This document shows positions 1-11,895 of a stretch of 64,000 bases of DNA, piece by piece. Origin of the DNA: Streptosporangium album (lineage in GTDB: Bacteria > Actinomycetota > Actinomycetes > Streptosporangiales > Streptosporangiaceae). The position numbers and the translations under genes were made by a program. The stretch covers positions 558,001-622,000 of the forward strand of contig NZ_JACHJU010000001.1 in the NCBI RefSeq assembly GCF_014203795.1, read 5' to 3'. Within the stretch, counting starts at the first letter, position 1, and every line of letters starts with the position of its first letter. The notes under the pieces are model-generated. The model had not been told where the DNA came from, did no database searches, and worked only from the letters and a program-made list of their open reading frames with translations.

Positions 1-230
1 TGCTCGTCGGTGTGGCAGACGAGGAGCCGGGTGGGTGAGAGCACGAGCACGGTGACGTGCCTGCGCACCTCCATGGCCGGGTCGAAGGTGGCTTCGTGGT
101 GCACCACGAAGGCCCCCACCTGCTCCTTGCCCAGGGCGGAGTCAACCGCGTCGGCGACCAGGTCGGGATAGTAGCCACTGCGGTCGATGGCGTCACGCAG
201 GCCGGCGGCCGAGAGTCGGGTTTCCCTCAT
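1..230 (-). CDS. DUF5998 family protein, partial (C-terminus outside window)
   Basis: The first 76 residues of a minus-strand gene starting at the ATG at 228-230 are visible. They read like the N-terminus of the actinobacterial DUF5998 family: a short helical start with the motif RSGYYPDLVADAV, then FVVHHEATFD and EVRRHVTVLVL, the beginning of a beta-rich domain. The function of the family is unknown. In many actinomycetes it neighbours the large GNAT/acyl-CoA-ligase gene, as here, where that gene lies on the same strand immediately upstream. A strong hairpin at 443-488 separates the two, so this gene probably has its own promoter in the AT-richer stretch around 340-385. Confidence 0.75.
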   Translation of the reverse strand, partial: MRETRLSAAGLRDAIDRSGYYPDLVADAVDSALGKEQVGAFVVHHEATFDPAMEVRRHVTVLVLSPTRLLVCHTDE

Positions 231-442
231 GGGTCCATCCTGCCCTGTCCGGGGCAGCGCTTTCACCGTGTGCGCACCCGGTTCGGCCGTCGGCGCAAAT
301 CGTGACCCTGGCCGACCATGCCTCCCTTTGCGCGCCACAAGCATTTAATTCAGTTCTTTATAGAAAGATGTACCTATTCGGCTGGTCATGCGCCTTTCGC
401 AGTGCATCATTTGGCCGGGCCTCTCCAAGCAGGTGCCGTGTG
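231..442. other. Intergenic region, probable promoter of the DUF5998 gene
   Basis: No gene is seen here. Positions 340-385 are clearly richer in A+T than the surroundings and lie about 110-150 bp upstream of the DUF5998 start, so they probably hold its minus-strand promoter. No convincing -35/-10 pair could be assigned. Confidence 0.4.
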
Positions 443-488
443 TTCGGGCGTGTCAGGCCGGAACGCCCACGGCCGGGACACGCCCGGA
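443..488 (-). terminator. Hairpin terminator of the GNAT/acyl-CoA-ligase gene
   Basis: TTCGGGCGTGTC (443-454) pairs with GACACGCCCGGA (477-488) over 12 positions with one G-U pair. An inner 5-bp GGCCG/CGGCC stem sits in the loop. It lies 15 bp past the stop codon at 503-505. There is no T-run, as is common in actinomycete terminators. Confidence 0.7.
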
Positions 489-502
489 CGCACGGACATG
501 CT

Positions 503-3124
<2,622 letters not shown>

Positions 3125-3299
3125 AGTCCCGAGAGTAAACGTGAATCTCACATGACGGACCAGCGGGGCAAGTTCACGCAACGCTTGTGCATCGACTATG
3201 GCCCGGTGTCCGGTCCTGGCCCCATACGCTCGCCGGAAGCTGTTAAGTTTTTCGCGGCTAGAGGCACGTCAGCATCGAAGGCAGCAAGGTGGTGACATC

Positions 3300-4193
3300 A
3301 TGGCGCGGGTGGTCGTGGTGGGTGATCTCATGACCGACGCGGTCGCGCGGGCTCGCTACCCGCTGGCCAGAGCCAGTGACACGCCGGCGATCGTCACGAT
3401 GCACGGCGGGGGCTCGGGTGCCAACATCGCCTCCTGGCTCGCCGTCGAGGGCGCCGAGGTGGCCTTCATCGGACGTCGCGGCGCCGACATCACCGGGCGC
3501 AACCGCGACATGGAGCTGATGGGCTACGGCGTCGACGCCCGCCTTGTCATGGACCCCGAGCGGCCGACGGGCACCTGCGTGGTGCTCGTGACCCACAAGG
3601 GCGAGCGCACCATGCTCTCCGACCCCGGGGCGAACGCCGCCCTGGCTCCCGAGGATCTGCCCCGCGACCTGTTCTCCTCGGGCAGCCACCTTCATCTGTC
3701 GGGATACACCCTGATCAACGAGGGTTCCCGCGAGGCCGGTCTGGCCTCCCTGGAGATGGCGCGGCGCGCGGGGATGTCCGTCTCGGTCGACTGCTCCTCC
3801 TCCGCTCCTCTGGAGCGCACGGGGGCCGAGCCCTTCCTTGAGTGGACCCAGAACGCCAAGCTGCTGTTCGCCAACTCCGACCAGGCCAAGGTCCTGACCG
3901 GTCGCGACGACCCCGCCGCGGCCGCGAAGGTGCTCACCGCCTGGTTCCCCCAGGTCGTCGTCAAGCTCAACGACGAGGGCGCCCTGTGGTACTCCAACAA
4001 CCGCTCCGAGCCGGTCAGGGTCCCGGCGGAGAGCGTGGAGCGCGTGGCCGACGGCACCGGTGCCGGCGACGCGTTCACCGCCGGCTTCCTGCCCGCCTGG
4101 CTGGAGGACAAGCCTCCCGCAGAGGCGCTGGCCTCCGGCTGCCGCCTGGCATCCAGGGCCATCTCCCATCTGGGCGCCCGCCCCCGCCTCTGA
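3300..4193 (+). CDS. PfkB-family carbohydrate kinase
   Basis: A 297-residue cytoplasmic kinase of the ribokinase/PfkB fold, phosphorylating a sugar or nucleoside-like substrate with ATP. The N-terminal PfkB signature is visible (HGGGSGANIASWLA, then AFIGRRGAD), as is the C-terminal signature DGTGAGDAFTAGFL carrying the catalytic Asp and anion hole. The ATG at 3300 is preceded by AAGGTGGTG; in-frame codons further upstream are not family-like. It is divergent from the GNAT/ligase gene, with a 175-bp spacer for both promoters, and convergent with the NmrA-like gene. Exact substrate (ribose, adenosine, pseudouridine or other) cannot be told. Confidence 0.88.
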   Translation: MARVVVVGDLMTDAVARARYPLARASDTPAIVTMHGGGSGANIASWLAVEGAEVAFIGRRGADITGRNRDMELMGYGVDARLVMDPERPTGTCVVLVTHKGERTMLSDPGANAALAPEDLPRDLFSSGSHLHLSGYTLINEGSREAGLASLEMARRAGMSVSVDCSSSAPLERTGAEPFLEWTQNAKLLFANSDQAKVLTGRDDPAAAAKVLTAWFPQVVVKLNDEGALWYSNNRSEPVRVPAESVERVADGTGAGDAFTAGFLPAWLEDKPPAEALASGCRLASRAISHLGARPRL

Positions 4194-4270
4194 TCTCCGT
4201 ACGGCCCGCCCGAACCGCGGCGGCCCGGCTCCGGATGACCGCTGGGTGGTCAGTGCCGCCGGTTTCTCCG

Positions 4271-5149
4271 TCAACTCCCCTGGCCGGCGAAGATCGCTTC
4301 TTCGATCCGTGTCGTGCCGCCGTTCCTGAGCCAGGTGGGGAAATCGAGCAGGCCGCGATGGCGCTCCCGCAACGCCGGGATATCGGCCCGCCAGAGACCG
4401 CGCTCGTCGGCGAAGGCCCGGACGGCGCTCGCGGGAAGTCCGAGGCTTTCGGCGGAGACCTGCCGGTAGCCGATCTCACGGCCGAGGGTGCGTCCGATCA
4501 GGGCGACGGTCTCGGCGGGAGTCAACTCGTCTCCGGCGATCTCGATCGCCTGCCCGACGTACTCGGCCGGGTGCGTGAAGGCGAGGGCGGCGAAGGCGCC
4601 GATGTCGTGGGCGGCGATGAGCTGTACCGGCGCGTCCGGCGCGAAAAGATGAGTGAGGACACCGTCGGTGATGCCGCCGAGCCCCAATCCCGGGATCGCG
4701 TGGTTCTCCATGAACCGGACCGGGCGCAGGACCGTCGCCGGCAGGCCGATCGCGCGGATGTGCTGCTCGATCTCCCATTTGCTCTCCCAGTAACCGATCC
4801 CGGTGCGCCGGTCGGCTCCGCCGACGGAGGCGAACACGAAGTGTCCGACCCCCGCGTCCGCGGCGACGTCGGCCAGGTCCCGGCCACGGCGGACCTCCCG
4901 TTCCAGATCCTCGTCGTCCGGCGTGACGCCGAACACGCCGTGCGCGCCCGCGATGGCCGCGGCCATCGAGCCGGCGTCGTCAAGGTCTCCGATGACCGGC
5001 TCCGCCCCGGCCCGGGCCAGCGCCTGGGCGGCGGGGCCGTCCGGAGTGCGGACGAGAGCACGGACACGCCAACCGCCGGCGAGGAGATGGGTGACGGTGG
5101 CCCCGCCCTGCCGGCCGGTCGCGCCCGTCACAAGGATGGTTTTGTTCAT
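4271..5149 (-). CDS. NmrA-like NAD(P)-binding protein
   Basis: A 292-residue atypical short-chain dehydrogenase of the NmrA/HSCARG group. It has the N-terminal dinucleotide motif GATGRQGG (residues 8-15) and YWESKWEIE where classical SDRs have YxxxK. Members act as redox sensors or NAD(P)H-dependent reductases; which applies here is unknown. The ATG at 5149 has a GGAGG five to six bases upstream. It is divergently transcribed from the truncated TetR gene, and a 42-bp dyad fills the spacer, so repression by a TetR-type regulator is likely. Confidence 0.85.
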   Translation of the reverse strand: MNKTILVTGATGRQGGATVTHLLAGGWRVRALVRTPDGPAAQALARAGAEPVIGDLDDAGSMAAAIAGAHGVFGVTPDDEDLEREVRRGRDLADVAADAGVGHFVFASVGGADRRTGIGYWESKWEIEQHIRAIGLPATVLRPVRFMENHAIPGLGLGGITDGVLTHLFAPDAPVQLIAAHDIGAFAALAFTHPAEYVGQAIEIAGDELTPAETVALIGRTLGREIGYRQVSAESLGLPASAVRAFADERGLWRADIPALRERHRGLLDFPTWLRNGGTTRIEEAIFAGQGS

Positions 5150-5185
5150 AGCTGCCTCCAGAAGATGACTGCGACCCCGGATGTA

Positions 5186-5227
5186 AATTGAGGATGCCTC
5201 GATTAATATATCGAAGCACCCTCGACT
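5186..5227. promoter_or_regulatory. Large imperfect dyad, probable TetR operator between divergent genes
   Basis: The 18-base arm 5186-5203 and the reverse complement of 5210-5227 match at 14 of 18 positions around the AT-rich centre TAATAT (5204-5209). The core GCCTCGAT/ATCGAAGC is nearly perfect. It sits exactly between the NmrA-like start (5149) and the TetR start (5246), the usual site for a regulator controlling itself and its neighbour. Binding is inferred. Confidence 0.65.
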
Positions 5228-5245
5228 TAACAAGAAGGGGTACGG

Positions 5246-5515
5246 ATGGACATGCCAGGAGAGCGACTCCGGATGCGCGCGGACGCGCGACGCAACTACG
5301 AGCGCCTGCTCACCGAGGCCGAGACCGCATTCACCGAACAGGGCACCGAGGTGTCGCTGGAATATGTCGCACGGCGTGCGGGAGTCGCGGTCGGCACGCT
5401 CTACGGTCACTTCCCGACCCGGCAGGCCCTGCTGGAAGCCCTGATGCGGGACCGCATCGAGGCCTTGGACGCCAGAGCCCGCGATCTTCTCCTGCACCCC
5501 TCTCCGGTCTCCTGA
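5246..5515 (+). CDS. Truncated TetR-family regulator (DNA-binding domain only)
   Basis: 89 residues that are almost only the TetR helix-turn-helix domain: RRNYERLLTEAETAF, then VSLEYVARRAGVAVGTLYGHF and the helix PTRQALLEALMRDR. Full-length TetR proteins are about 190-220 residues; the ligand-binding and dimerisation domain is missing. The frame closes at 5513-5515 and no other forward frame continues the homology before the recQ 3' end at 5612. The ATG at 5246 follows AAGAAGGGG with good spacing; an ATG two codons on is also possible. It is either a decayed regulator or a minimal DNA-binding protein. Without a dimer domain, use of the adjacent dyad would be impaired. Confidence 0.75.
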   Translation: MDMPGERLRMRADARRNYERLLTEAETAFTEQGTEVSLEYVARRAGVAVGTLYGHFPTRQALLEALMRDRIEALDARARDLLLHPSPVS

Positions 5516-5611
5516 CGTTGACCGGGCAGGTGACACCGCTCGCCGGATCGCATCAGGCCGTGTCCACCTCCCCCGGGGGCCGGTCTCCGGCGACGGCTGC
5601 GTCACATGCCG

Positions 5612-7696
5612 TCAGCTCGTCACCGCGAGGGCCAGAGGCAGTACGGCGGGGGCCCCGGCATGGCGGATCATGGCGGCGGCGAGCGTCATGCTCCAGCCGG
5701 TGTCGACGCGGTCGTCGACCAGCAGGACCGGACCGCCCGCCCCGGCGATCGCCGCGCCGAGTGCCGAGGGCATGGCGAGCGTGCCACGGACGGCCTGAAC
5801 CCGCTGCGCGCTGTTGAACTGGCGGCCGGGCGGGCCCGCCCGGTATCCGAGGTCTCCCAGATAGGTCAGGCGTCCGACCTCCGCAAGCCGCTCGGCCAGG
5901 CTGCGCACCAACTGGGGGCGGCCCGCGGAGGGCATCGCGACCACGGCGACCGGGCGCTGGGCCCACTGCCAGGACGACAGCACCGTGACCACCGCGGCGA
6001 AGACCTCGTCGGGGACCGGGCCGTCCGGGGAGCCTTCGGCGAGGAGCCCGCGCAGCCGGTTGCCCCAGCCGATGTCGGTCAGCCGCCCCAGGACGCGGCC
6101 GGGCTCGGCGCCCAGCTCGGGCTTGATCCGGCCCTTGAGGTCGGCCAGCCCGGTCGGCCACTGCCTGCGCGCCTCGATCTCCACGCCGGGCCGCTGCAGG
6201 CTCTCGGCGGCCTGCTCCACCGCCCTCGCCTCGACCTCAGGCGAGCGGTGCGTGTCCGTGCAGTTGTCGCAGCGCCCGCACGGGGTGGCGGTCTCGTCGT
6301 CCAGGCGGTGGCGGAGGAACATCTCCCGGCACTCCGCGGTGTCGAGATAGTCGAGCATGGCCCGCTGCTCGGCCGCACGCTCCGCGGCGACCCGGGCATA
6401 GCGGTCGGCGTCGTAGGCCCAATCCTCGCCGGTGGCCTCCCAACCGCCCTTGACCCGGCGGACCGCACCGTCCACGTCGAGCACCTTGAGCATGCTCTCC
6501 AGCCGGGTGCGGCTGAGGTCCACTCTGTTCTCCAGGGCGGCAGTGGACAGCACGCCCCCCTCCTCCAGGGCGGCGAGCACGGTCCGCACGACCTGCTCGG
6601 GCGGAAAGGCCAGCGAGGCGAAATAGGCCCAGATCTCCCGGTCCTCGGCGCCGGGCAGCAGGATCACCTCGGCCCGCTCGACCCCGCGCCCCGCCCGGCC
6701 GACCTGCTGGTAGTAGGCGACCGGCGACGGCGGCGCACCGACGTGGACGACGAACCCGAGGTCGGGCTTGTCGTATCCCATGCCGAGCGCCGAGGTGGCG
6801 ACCAGCGCCTTGATCTTGTTGTCGAGCAGGGCCTGCTCGGCGGCGAGCCGCTCGGCCTGCTCGGTCTGCCCGGAGTAGGCCGCCACCTCGTGTCCCTGCT
6901 CACGCAGGTAGGCGGCGATCTCCTGGGCGGCGGCCACGGTGAGTGTGTAGATGATCCCGGAGCCGGGCAGCTCGTGCAGGGTCTGGGCGAGCCAGGCCAG
7001 GCGTTGCTCGGCACCGCGCAGCCGTACGACACCCAGGTGGAGACTCTCACGCTCCAGCGCGCCGCGCAGGACGAGCGTCTCCTCGCCCATCTGCTCGGCG
7101 ACGTCATGGGTGACGCGGGCGTTGGCCGTGGCCGTGGTGGCCAGGATCGGCACACCCTCGGGCAGGTCCTCGAACATGGTCCGCAGCCGGCGGTAGTCGG
7201 GACGGAAGTCGTGGCCCCAGTCGGAGATGCAGTGCGCCTCGTCCACCACGATCAGGCCCGCGCTCTCGGCCAGCTCGGGCAGGATCTGGTCGCGGAAGTC
7301 GGGGTTGTTGAGCCGCTCCGGGCTGACCAGCAGCACGTCGACCATGCCCTCGGCGACCTGGCCGTAGATCTGCTCCCACTCCTCGGGATTGGCCGAGTTG
7401 ATCGTTACCGCGTTGATCCCGGCCCGCTCGGCGGCGGCGATCTGGTTGCGCATCAGCGCCAGCAGCGGCGACACGATGACGGTCGGCCCCTCGCCCAGCT
7501 CGCGCAGGAGCGCGGTGGCGATGAAGTAGACCGCCGACTTGCCCCAGCCGGTCCGCTGCACCACGAGCACCCTGCGGCGGTCCATGACCAGCGCCTTGAT
7601 GGCCGCCCACTGGTCCTCGCGCAGCCGGGCGTGCTCACCGGCCAGCGCCCGTAGCCGTCCCTCGGCCTCTTCTCGCAGCATCTGCTCTTCGCTCAC
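5612..7696 (-). CDS. recQ: RecQ-family ATP-dependent DNA helicase with C-terminal phosphoribosyltransferase-like domain
   Basis: 694 residues. Helicase motifs in order: RTGWGKS (Walker A, about residue 48), DEAHCISDWGHDFRP (motif II, about 152) with the RecQ aromatic-rich loop, TATANA (motif III), ALGMGYDKPD (motif V) and QQVGRAGR (motif VI). A zinc site CREMFLRH with CGRCDNC follows near 455-480. In place of an HRDC domain the last 150 residues carry the PRPP-binding-type motif VLLVDDRVDTGW and resemble a phosphoribosyltransferase. This architecture recurs in actinobacteria. The start is the GTG at 7694-7696. Its role is 3'-5' DNA unwinding in repair or recombination; the tail's function is unknown. 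The gene is divergent from the following GNAT. Confidence 0.88.
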   Translation of the reverse strand: MSEEQMLREEAEGRLRALAGEHARLREDQWAAIKALVMDRRRVLVVQRTGWGKSAVYFIATALLRELGEGPTVIVSPLLALMRNQIAAAERAGINAVTINSANPEEWEQIYGQVAEGMVDVLLVSPERLNNPDFRDQILPELAESAGLIVVDEAHCISDWGHDFRPDYRRLRTMFEDLPEGVPILATTATANARVTHDVAEQMGEETLVLRGALERESLHLGVVRLRGAEQRLAWLAQTLHELPGSGIIYTLTVAAAQEIAAYLREQGHEVAAYSGQTEQAERLAAEQALLDNKIKALVATSALGMGYDKPDLGFVVHVGAPPSPVAYYQQVGRAGRGVERAEVILLPGAEDREIWAYFASLAFPPEQVVRTVLAALEEGGVLSTAALENRVDLSRTRLESMLKVLDVDGAVRRVKGGWEATGEDWAYDADRYARVAAERAAEQRAMLDYLDTAECREMFLRHRLDDETATPCGRCDNCTDTHRSPEVEARAVEQAAESLQRPGVEIEARRQWPTGLADLKGRIKPELGAEPGRVLGRLTDIGWGNRLRGLLAEGSPDGPVPDEVFAAVVTVLSSWQWAQRPVAVVAMPSAGRPQLVRSLAERLAEVGRLTYLGDLGYRAGPPGRQFNSAQRVQAVRGTLAMPSALGAAIAGAGGPVLLVDDRVDTGWSMTLAAAMIRHAGAPAVLPLALAVTS

Positions 7697-8002
7697 CGGT
7701 CATTGGTACCAGGTCCCGGCGACTGTTTCCTGCCGGTACGGCCCGCCTGCCGTACCGGATCGCGTATCGGCGACCACCCCGGCGGATTCCGCGGGGGCCC
7801 CGCCCCCGGGGTGGTCCGGGAAAGCCCGCACCCGCGCGCATCCCGCTGAGGATGGATCTCCCCCACCTTGCGACGCCCCGATCCACGTGAGCGCACACGG
7901 CCGGCCCCGGGCGCCATCGCCGGTCCGACCTGCCCTCGGCCCGGCGACCGGCACCCCAGGACGGGAAAGGGACGGACCGGTCACACTCCGCACCGTGGTT
8001 TG
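7697..8002. other. Divergent spacer with two strong hairpins
   Basis: No gene is seen in this 306-bp stretch between recQ (minus) and the GNAT gene (plus). It contains a 10-bp perfect stem (7733-7742 with 7749-7758, core CCGGTACGGC) and an 8-bp stem ACCACCCC/GGGGTGGT (7773-7780 with 7808-7815) enclosing a C/G-rich inner stem. They could be leader structures of recQ, operators, or old terminators; the sequence alone does not decide. Confidence 0.5.
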
Positions 8003-8620
8003 ATGCATCTCTATATGGACGTCACAACGTGGTACCTGGAACAGACCTCACGCTCGGACCTGCTCCCCGCGAAACCGCCGGAGATCGAGGTCGACATCGT
8101 GCGTGCCGAAGTCGTCTCGCCTGAGTTCAGCCGGTTCCTGAACACGGCCGTGGGCGGTGACTGGCACTGGACCGAGAGGCTGCCGTGGACCTGGCAACAG
8201 TGGGCGGACTGGCTCGACGGCGGAGTGGAGACCTGGGTGGCCTACCACCGGGGCACCCCGGCGGGCTACGCCGAACTCCTGCCCGATGACGACGCGGCGG
8301 TCGAGATCGTCTACTTCGGCCTGCTGCCCTGGGCGGTCGGCAAGGGCGTCGGCGGCCACCTTCTCGAAGTCGTTGCAGCCCGCGCCTGGGACCTGGCCGA
8401 ACGGCAGCCGGACCGGGAGCCCACCCGGCGGGTGTGGCTGCACACCTGCTCTCTCGACGGCCCGGCCGCACTGGCCAACTACCGGGCGAGGGGGTTCCGG
8501 GTCTACGACAGCAGGCTCAACGTTCCCGGAGACGGATACGAGGGTCCCACGCCCGGCCCGTGGCCGGGAGCCGGCCCTCGTCACCGTCGGATGCCCGGCG
8601 CTCCACCGGCCCGCGGATAG
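8003..8620 (+). CDS. GNAT family N-acetyltransferase
   Basis: 205 residues with a GNAT fold. EIVYFGLLPWAVGKGVGGHLL carries beta-4 and the acetyl-CoA pyrophosphate loop (GKGVGG), and NYRARGFRVYD is the usual C-terminal LYxxxGF-like motif. The substrate is unknown. The start is either the ATG at 8003 or the ATG at 8015; neither has a strong Shine-Dalgarno sequence. The C-terminal 30 residues are Pro/Gly-rich and may be disordered. Confidence 0.82.
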   Translation: MHLYMDVTTWYLEQTSRSDLLPAKPPEIEVDIVRAEVVSPEFSRFLNTAVGGDWHWTERLPWTWQQWADWLDGGVETWVAYHRGTPAGYAELLPDDDAAVEIVYFGLLPWAVGKGVGGHLLEVVAARAWDLAERQPDREPTRRVWLHTCSLDGPAALANYRARGFRVYDSRLNVPGDGYEGPTPGPWPGAGPRHRRMPGAPPARG

Positions 8621-8938
8621 GCGGTCGGGAAGTGTCGGGCGGCGTGAGTATGGTATCCATTCGCGGCACAGCGTCCGATCATGTCGATCGGGGTTGAGTA
8701 CGTGGATCAGCCCCGTCATCATCGAGGAGGTGTCCGGCGGCTCCGTTCCCCGCGGGTGAGCGCACAGGACGCGCCGCCGTACGCTACCGCATCGCCACCG
8801 GCACGGGATATACCGATACCCCGCCCACCGGCCTGACGCTCCTCCAGCGAGCCGACGACCGCCGTTACACCACGCAGACAGAAGGAGGATGCGCTTACCT
8901 CTCGGCCTGAAAGCCGAGGTGCCCGCGCAGGAAATCAG
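8621..8938. other. Upstream region of parC without a recognisable gene
   Basis: 318 bp with no convincing ORF. A good Shine-Dalgarno (GGAGG, 8884-8888) abuts an ATG at 8889 with no spacing and lies 50 bp upstream of the true parC start in another frame, so it is probably not used for a protein. The parC promoter must lie here but no clear hexamers could be assigned. Confidence 0.4.
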
Positions 8939-11422
8939 ATGGCCCGACGGACGACCACACCCCCGACTGACGAGGACTTCGAGGAGCGGATCGTCGACAT
9001 CGACGTCTCCGCCGAGATGCGCGCCAGCTACCTCGAATACGCATATTCGGTCATTTACCAGCGTGCGCTGCCCGATGCCAGGGACGGCCTCAAGCCGGTC
9101 CAGCGCCGCATCCTCTACTCCATGAGCGAGATGGGCCTGCGGCCCGACCGGGGGCACGTCAAGTCGTCACGGGTCGTCGGCGATGTGATGGGCAAGCTGC
9201 ATCCGCACGGTGACACCGCCATCTACGACGCGCTGGTCCGCATGGCCCAGCCGTTCTCGATGCGGCTGCCACTGATCGACGGGCACGGCAACTTCGGCTC
9301 CCCCGACGACCTGCCCGCCGCGATGCGTTACACCGAGGCCCGGCTGGCCGCCGCGGCCATGGCCGTGGTGCAGTCGATCGACGAGGACACCGTCGACTTC
9401 AAGCCCAACTACGACGGCCAGGAGACCGAGCCCACGGTCATGCCGTCGGCGTTCCCGAACCTGCTGGTCAACGGCGCCGCCGGTATCGCGGTCGGCATGG
9501 CGACCAACATGGCGCCGCACAACCTCGTCGAGGTCGTCGCCGCGGCCCGCCACCTCATCAAGAAGCCGGACGCCACGCTCGACGACCTGATGCGGTTCAT
9601 CCCGGGCCCCGACCTGCCCACCGGCGGCACCATCATCGGCCTGGACGGCGTGCGCGACGCCTACGCCAAGGGACGCGGGACCTTCCGGATGCGCGCCAAG
9701 TGCTCGGTGGAGCAGGTCAGCCCCCGGCGCAAGGGCATCATCGTCACCGAACTGCCGTTCAACGTCGGCCCCGAGCGGGTGGTCACCAAGATCAGAGAAC
9801 TGGTCACCGCCAAGAAGCTCCAGGGCATCTCCGACCTGAAGGACCTCAGCGACCGGCACAGGGGCCTGAACCTGGTCATCGAGATCAAGAACGGTTTCAT
9901 CCCCGAGGCCGTGCTGGAGGAGCTCTACCGGCTGACGCCGATGGAGGAGACCTTCGGCATCAACAACGTGGCCCTGGTCGACGGCCAGCCCCGGACGCTG
10001 GGCCTGCGCGAGCTGCTCCAGGTCTACGTCGACCACCGCCTCGACGTGGTCCGCCGCCGTTCCGCCTACCGTCGCCGTAGGCGGGAGGAGCGCCTGCACC
10101 TCATCGAGGGCCTCATCGTCGCCCTGCTCAGCATCGACGAGGTCATCCAGGTCATCCGCTCCTCGGATGACTCCTCCCAGGCCCGCGAACGGCTGATGGA
10201 GGTCTTCGAGCTGTCGGAGATCCAGGCCGCCTACATCCTGGACACCCCGCTGCGCCGCCTGACCCGCTTCGACAAGCTGGAGCTGGAGAAGGAGAAGGAG
10301 ACCCTGGAGAACGAGATCGCCGAACTGACCGCGATCCTGTCCTCCGAGGACAAGCTCCGCAAGGTCGTCTCCGACGAGCTCGCCCAGATCTCCAAGACCT
10401 TCGGCACGCCCCGCCGGACGGTCCTGCTGGAGTCCTCCGGTGTCACCAGGAACGTCTCGGCGCCCCTGGAGGTGGCCGACGACCCATGCCTGGTCCTGTT
10501 CTCCTCGACCGGCCTGCTGGCCCGTACGACTGACGCCTCCCCGCTGGCGGGCGAGGGCGAGCGCTCAGCCCACGACGTGCTGGTCTCCGTGGTGAACAGC
10601 ACGGTCAGGGGTGAGGTGGGCGTGGTGACCGACCAGGGCCGGATGATCCGCCTTCAGGTGGTCGACCTGCCGACGCTCCCCCCTTCGGCCAATCCGCCGT
10701 CACTGTCCGGCGGGCACCCCGTCTCCGAACACGTCACCCTGAACGCGGGTGAGACAGTCGTGGGCATCGGCTCACTCGACCCCGACGGCCCCGGTCTGGC
10801 TCTGGGCACGGCTCAGGGCGTGGTCAAGCGCGTCGTCCCCGACTATCCCGCGAACCGCGACGACTTCGAGGTCATCGGGCTCAAGGACGGCGACACCGTG
10901 ATCGGGGCGGTGGAGCTGACCGCCGAGGACCACGATCTGGTCTTCATCACCTCCGATGCCCAGCTGCTGCGCTATCCCGCCGCCAACGTCCGCCCGCAGG
11001 GACGCCCGGCGGGCGGTATGGCCGGTGTCCGGCTGGACGGCGCGACCACCGCGATCTGGTTCGGTGTGGTAGATCCGGCACGAGAGGCTCGGGTCGTGAC
11101 GATCGCGGGTTCCTCCACCGCGCTGCCCGGCACCCAGGTCGGCGGCGCGAAGGTCTCCGACTACGCCGAGTATCCGCCCAAGGGCCGCGCCACCGGCGGT
11201 GTCAGGGTTCAGCGCTTCCTCAAGGGCGAGGACGTGCTGCTGCTCGCCTGGGCCGGTCCCGCTCCGGCCCGGGCGGTCTCCACCGTGGGCAAGCCGGTCC
11301 CGCTCCCGGAGGAGCTGGGCCGCCGCGACGGCTCCGGCGTCCGTCTCACTCATACGGTGGCGGCGGTGGGCGGTGCCCTCGGCGCGGAGCCGGCCCCCAC
11401 GGAGTCGGCCCCCGCAGAGTGA
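8939..11422 (+). CDS. parC: Type IIA DNA topoisomerase subunit A (ParC/second GyrA)
   Basis: 827 residues. It breaks and rejoins DNA with subunit B encoded nearby. The catalytic Tyr is Tyr131 in [10 protein letters not shown]. The quinolone-determining region reads [13 protein letters not shown], with Thr93 at the E. coli GyrA Ser83 position and Asp97 at the Asp87 position. The C-terminal third is the beta-pinwheel ([11 protein letters not shown] and similar blades), without a canonical GyrA box, which favours a decatenating topoisomerase IV role. The ATG at 8939 is the only usable start in the open frame; it is preceded only by a weak AGGAAA. A strong terminator follows. Confidence 0.93.
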   Translation: MARRTTTPPTDEDFEERIVDIDVSAEMRASYLEYAYSVIYQRALPDARDGLKPVQRRILYSMSEMGLRPDRGHVKSSRVVGDVMGKLHPHGDTAIYDALVRMAQPFSMRLPLIDGHGNFGSPDDLPAAMRYTEARLAAAAMAVVQSIDEDTVDFKPNYDGQETEPTVMPSAFPNLLVNGAAGIAVGMATNMAPHNLVEVVAAARHLIKKPDATLDDLMRFIPGPDLPTGGTIIGLDGVRDAYAKGRGTFRMRAKCSVEQVSPRRKGIIVTELPFNVGPERVVTKIRELVTAKKLQGISDLKDLSDRHRGLNLVIEIKNGFIPEAVLEELYRLTPMEETFGINNVALVDGQPRTLGLRELLQVYVDHRLDVVRRRSAYRRRRREERLHLIEGLIVALLSIDEVIQVIRSSDDSSQARERLMEVFELSEIQAAYILDTPLRRLTRFDKLELEKEKETLENEIAELTAILSSEDKLRKVVSDELAQISKTFGTPRRTVLLESSGVTRNVSAPLEVADDPCLVLFSSTGLLARTTDASPLAGEGERSAHDVLVSVVNSTVRGEVGVVTDQGRMIRLQVVDLPTLPPSANPPSLSGGHPVSEHVTLNAGETVVGIGSLDPDGPGLALGTAQGVVKRVVPDYPANRDDFEVIGLKDGDTVIGAVELTAEDHDLVFITSDAQLLRYPAANVRPQGRPAGGMAGVRLDGATTAIWFGVVDPAREARVVTIAGSSTALPGTQVGGAKVSDYAEYPPKGRATGGVRVQRFLKGEDVLLLAWAGPAPARAVSTVGKPVPLPEELGRRDGSGVRLTHTVAAVGGALGAEPAPTESAPAE

Positions 11423-11430
11423 TAGCCCTT

Positions 11431-11476
11431 CGGGCCCCGGGAGAGGACGCGGAACGCCCACCCCTCCCGGGGCCCG
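11431..11476 (+). terminator. parC terminator
   Basis: A perfect 13-bp stem, CGGGCCCCGGGAG (11431-11443) with its complement at 11464-11476, and a 20-nt loop, starting 8 bp after the parC stop. Confidence 0.8.
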
Positions 11477-11509
11477 TCCTACGTGAACGCCTCAGCCGCG
11501 CTGAGCGCT

Positions 11510-11875
11510 TCAGTCCACGCAGAGGCAGAACGGATGCCCTGCCGGGTCGAGAAAGACGCGGAAACCATCGTTCTCGCCCGGCTGGTGCGCATGTTTGACC
11601 GCGCCCAGTGCGAGCACCTCGGCCTCGGCCACATCGAGGTCGTCCACCGTCACGTCGATGTGGAACTGCTGGGGCCGGTCGGGGTGGGGCCAGTCGGGCG
11701 CCCGGTAGTCCTTGGCGAGCTGGAAGCAGAGCCGCCCAGGCTGCCCGTTGGTGACTACCACCCAGTCATCCTCAACAGAGGTGACCTCCCAGCCGAGGAG
11801 CGCGCTGTAGAAGTCGGCGAGGCGGTTGGGGTCCGGGCAGTCGAGGACGATCGACCGCATCCGTGCAATTGCCAT
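11510..11875 (-). CDS. VOC family protein (glyoxalase/bleomycin-resistance fold)
   Basis: 121 residues forming one complete VOC module. MRSIVLDCPDPNRLADFYSA is the first beta-alpha unit with the conserved FY, FHIDVTVDDLDVAE starts the second half, and FRVFLDPAGHPFCLC is the terminal strand ending HPFCL. The His in FHID and the terminal acidic region could be metal ligands. The substrate is unknown. It is convergent with parC. An inverted repeat at 11896-11924 lies just upstream of the ATG at 11875. Confidence 0.85.
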   Translation of the reverse strand: MAIARMRSIVLDCPDPNRLADFYSALLGWEVTSVEDDWVVVTNGQPGRLCFQLAKDYRAPDWPHPDRPQQFHIDVTVDDLDVAEAEVLALGAVKHAHQPGENDGFRVFLDPAGHPFCLCVD

Positions 11876-11895
11876 GATCAGCTTTCCTTCCAGAT

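Noticed and set aside
4271-5605. A longer NmrA-like protein starting near 5605
   Set aside because: The extra 150 residues are antisense to the TetR fragment; ATG 5149 has an ideal ribosome site and begins the Rossmann fold.
8889-9125. ORF beginning at ATG 8889 directly after GGAGG
   Set aside because: The Shine-Dalgarno abuts the ATG with no spacing, and the frame overlaps the parC start with no recognisable protein.
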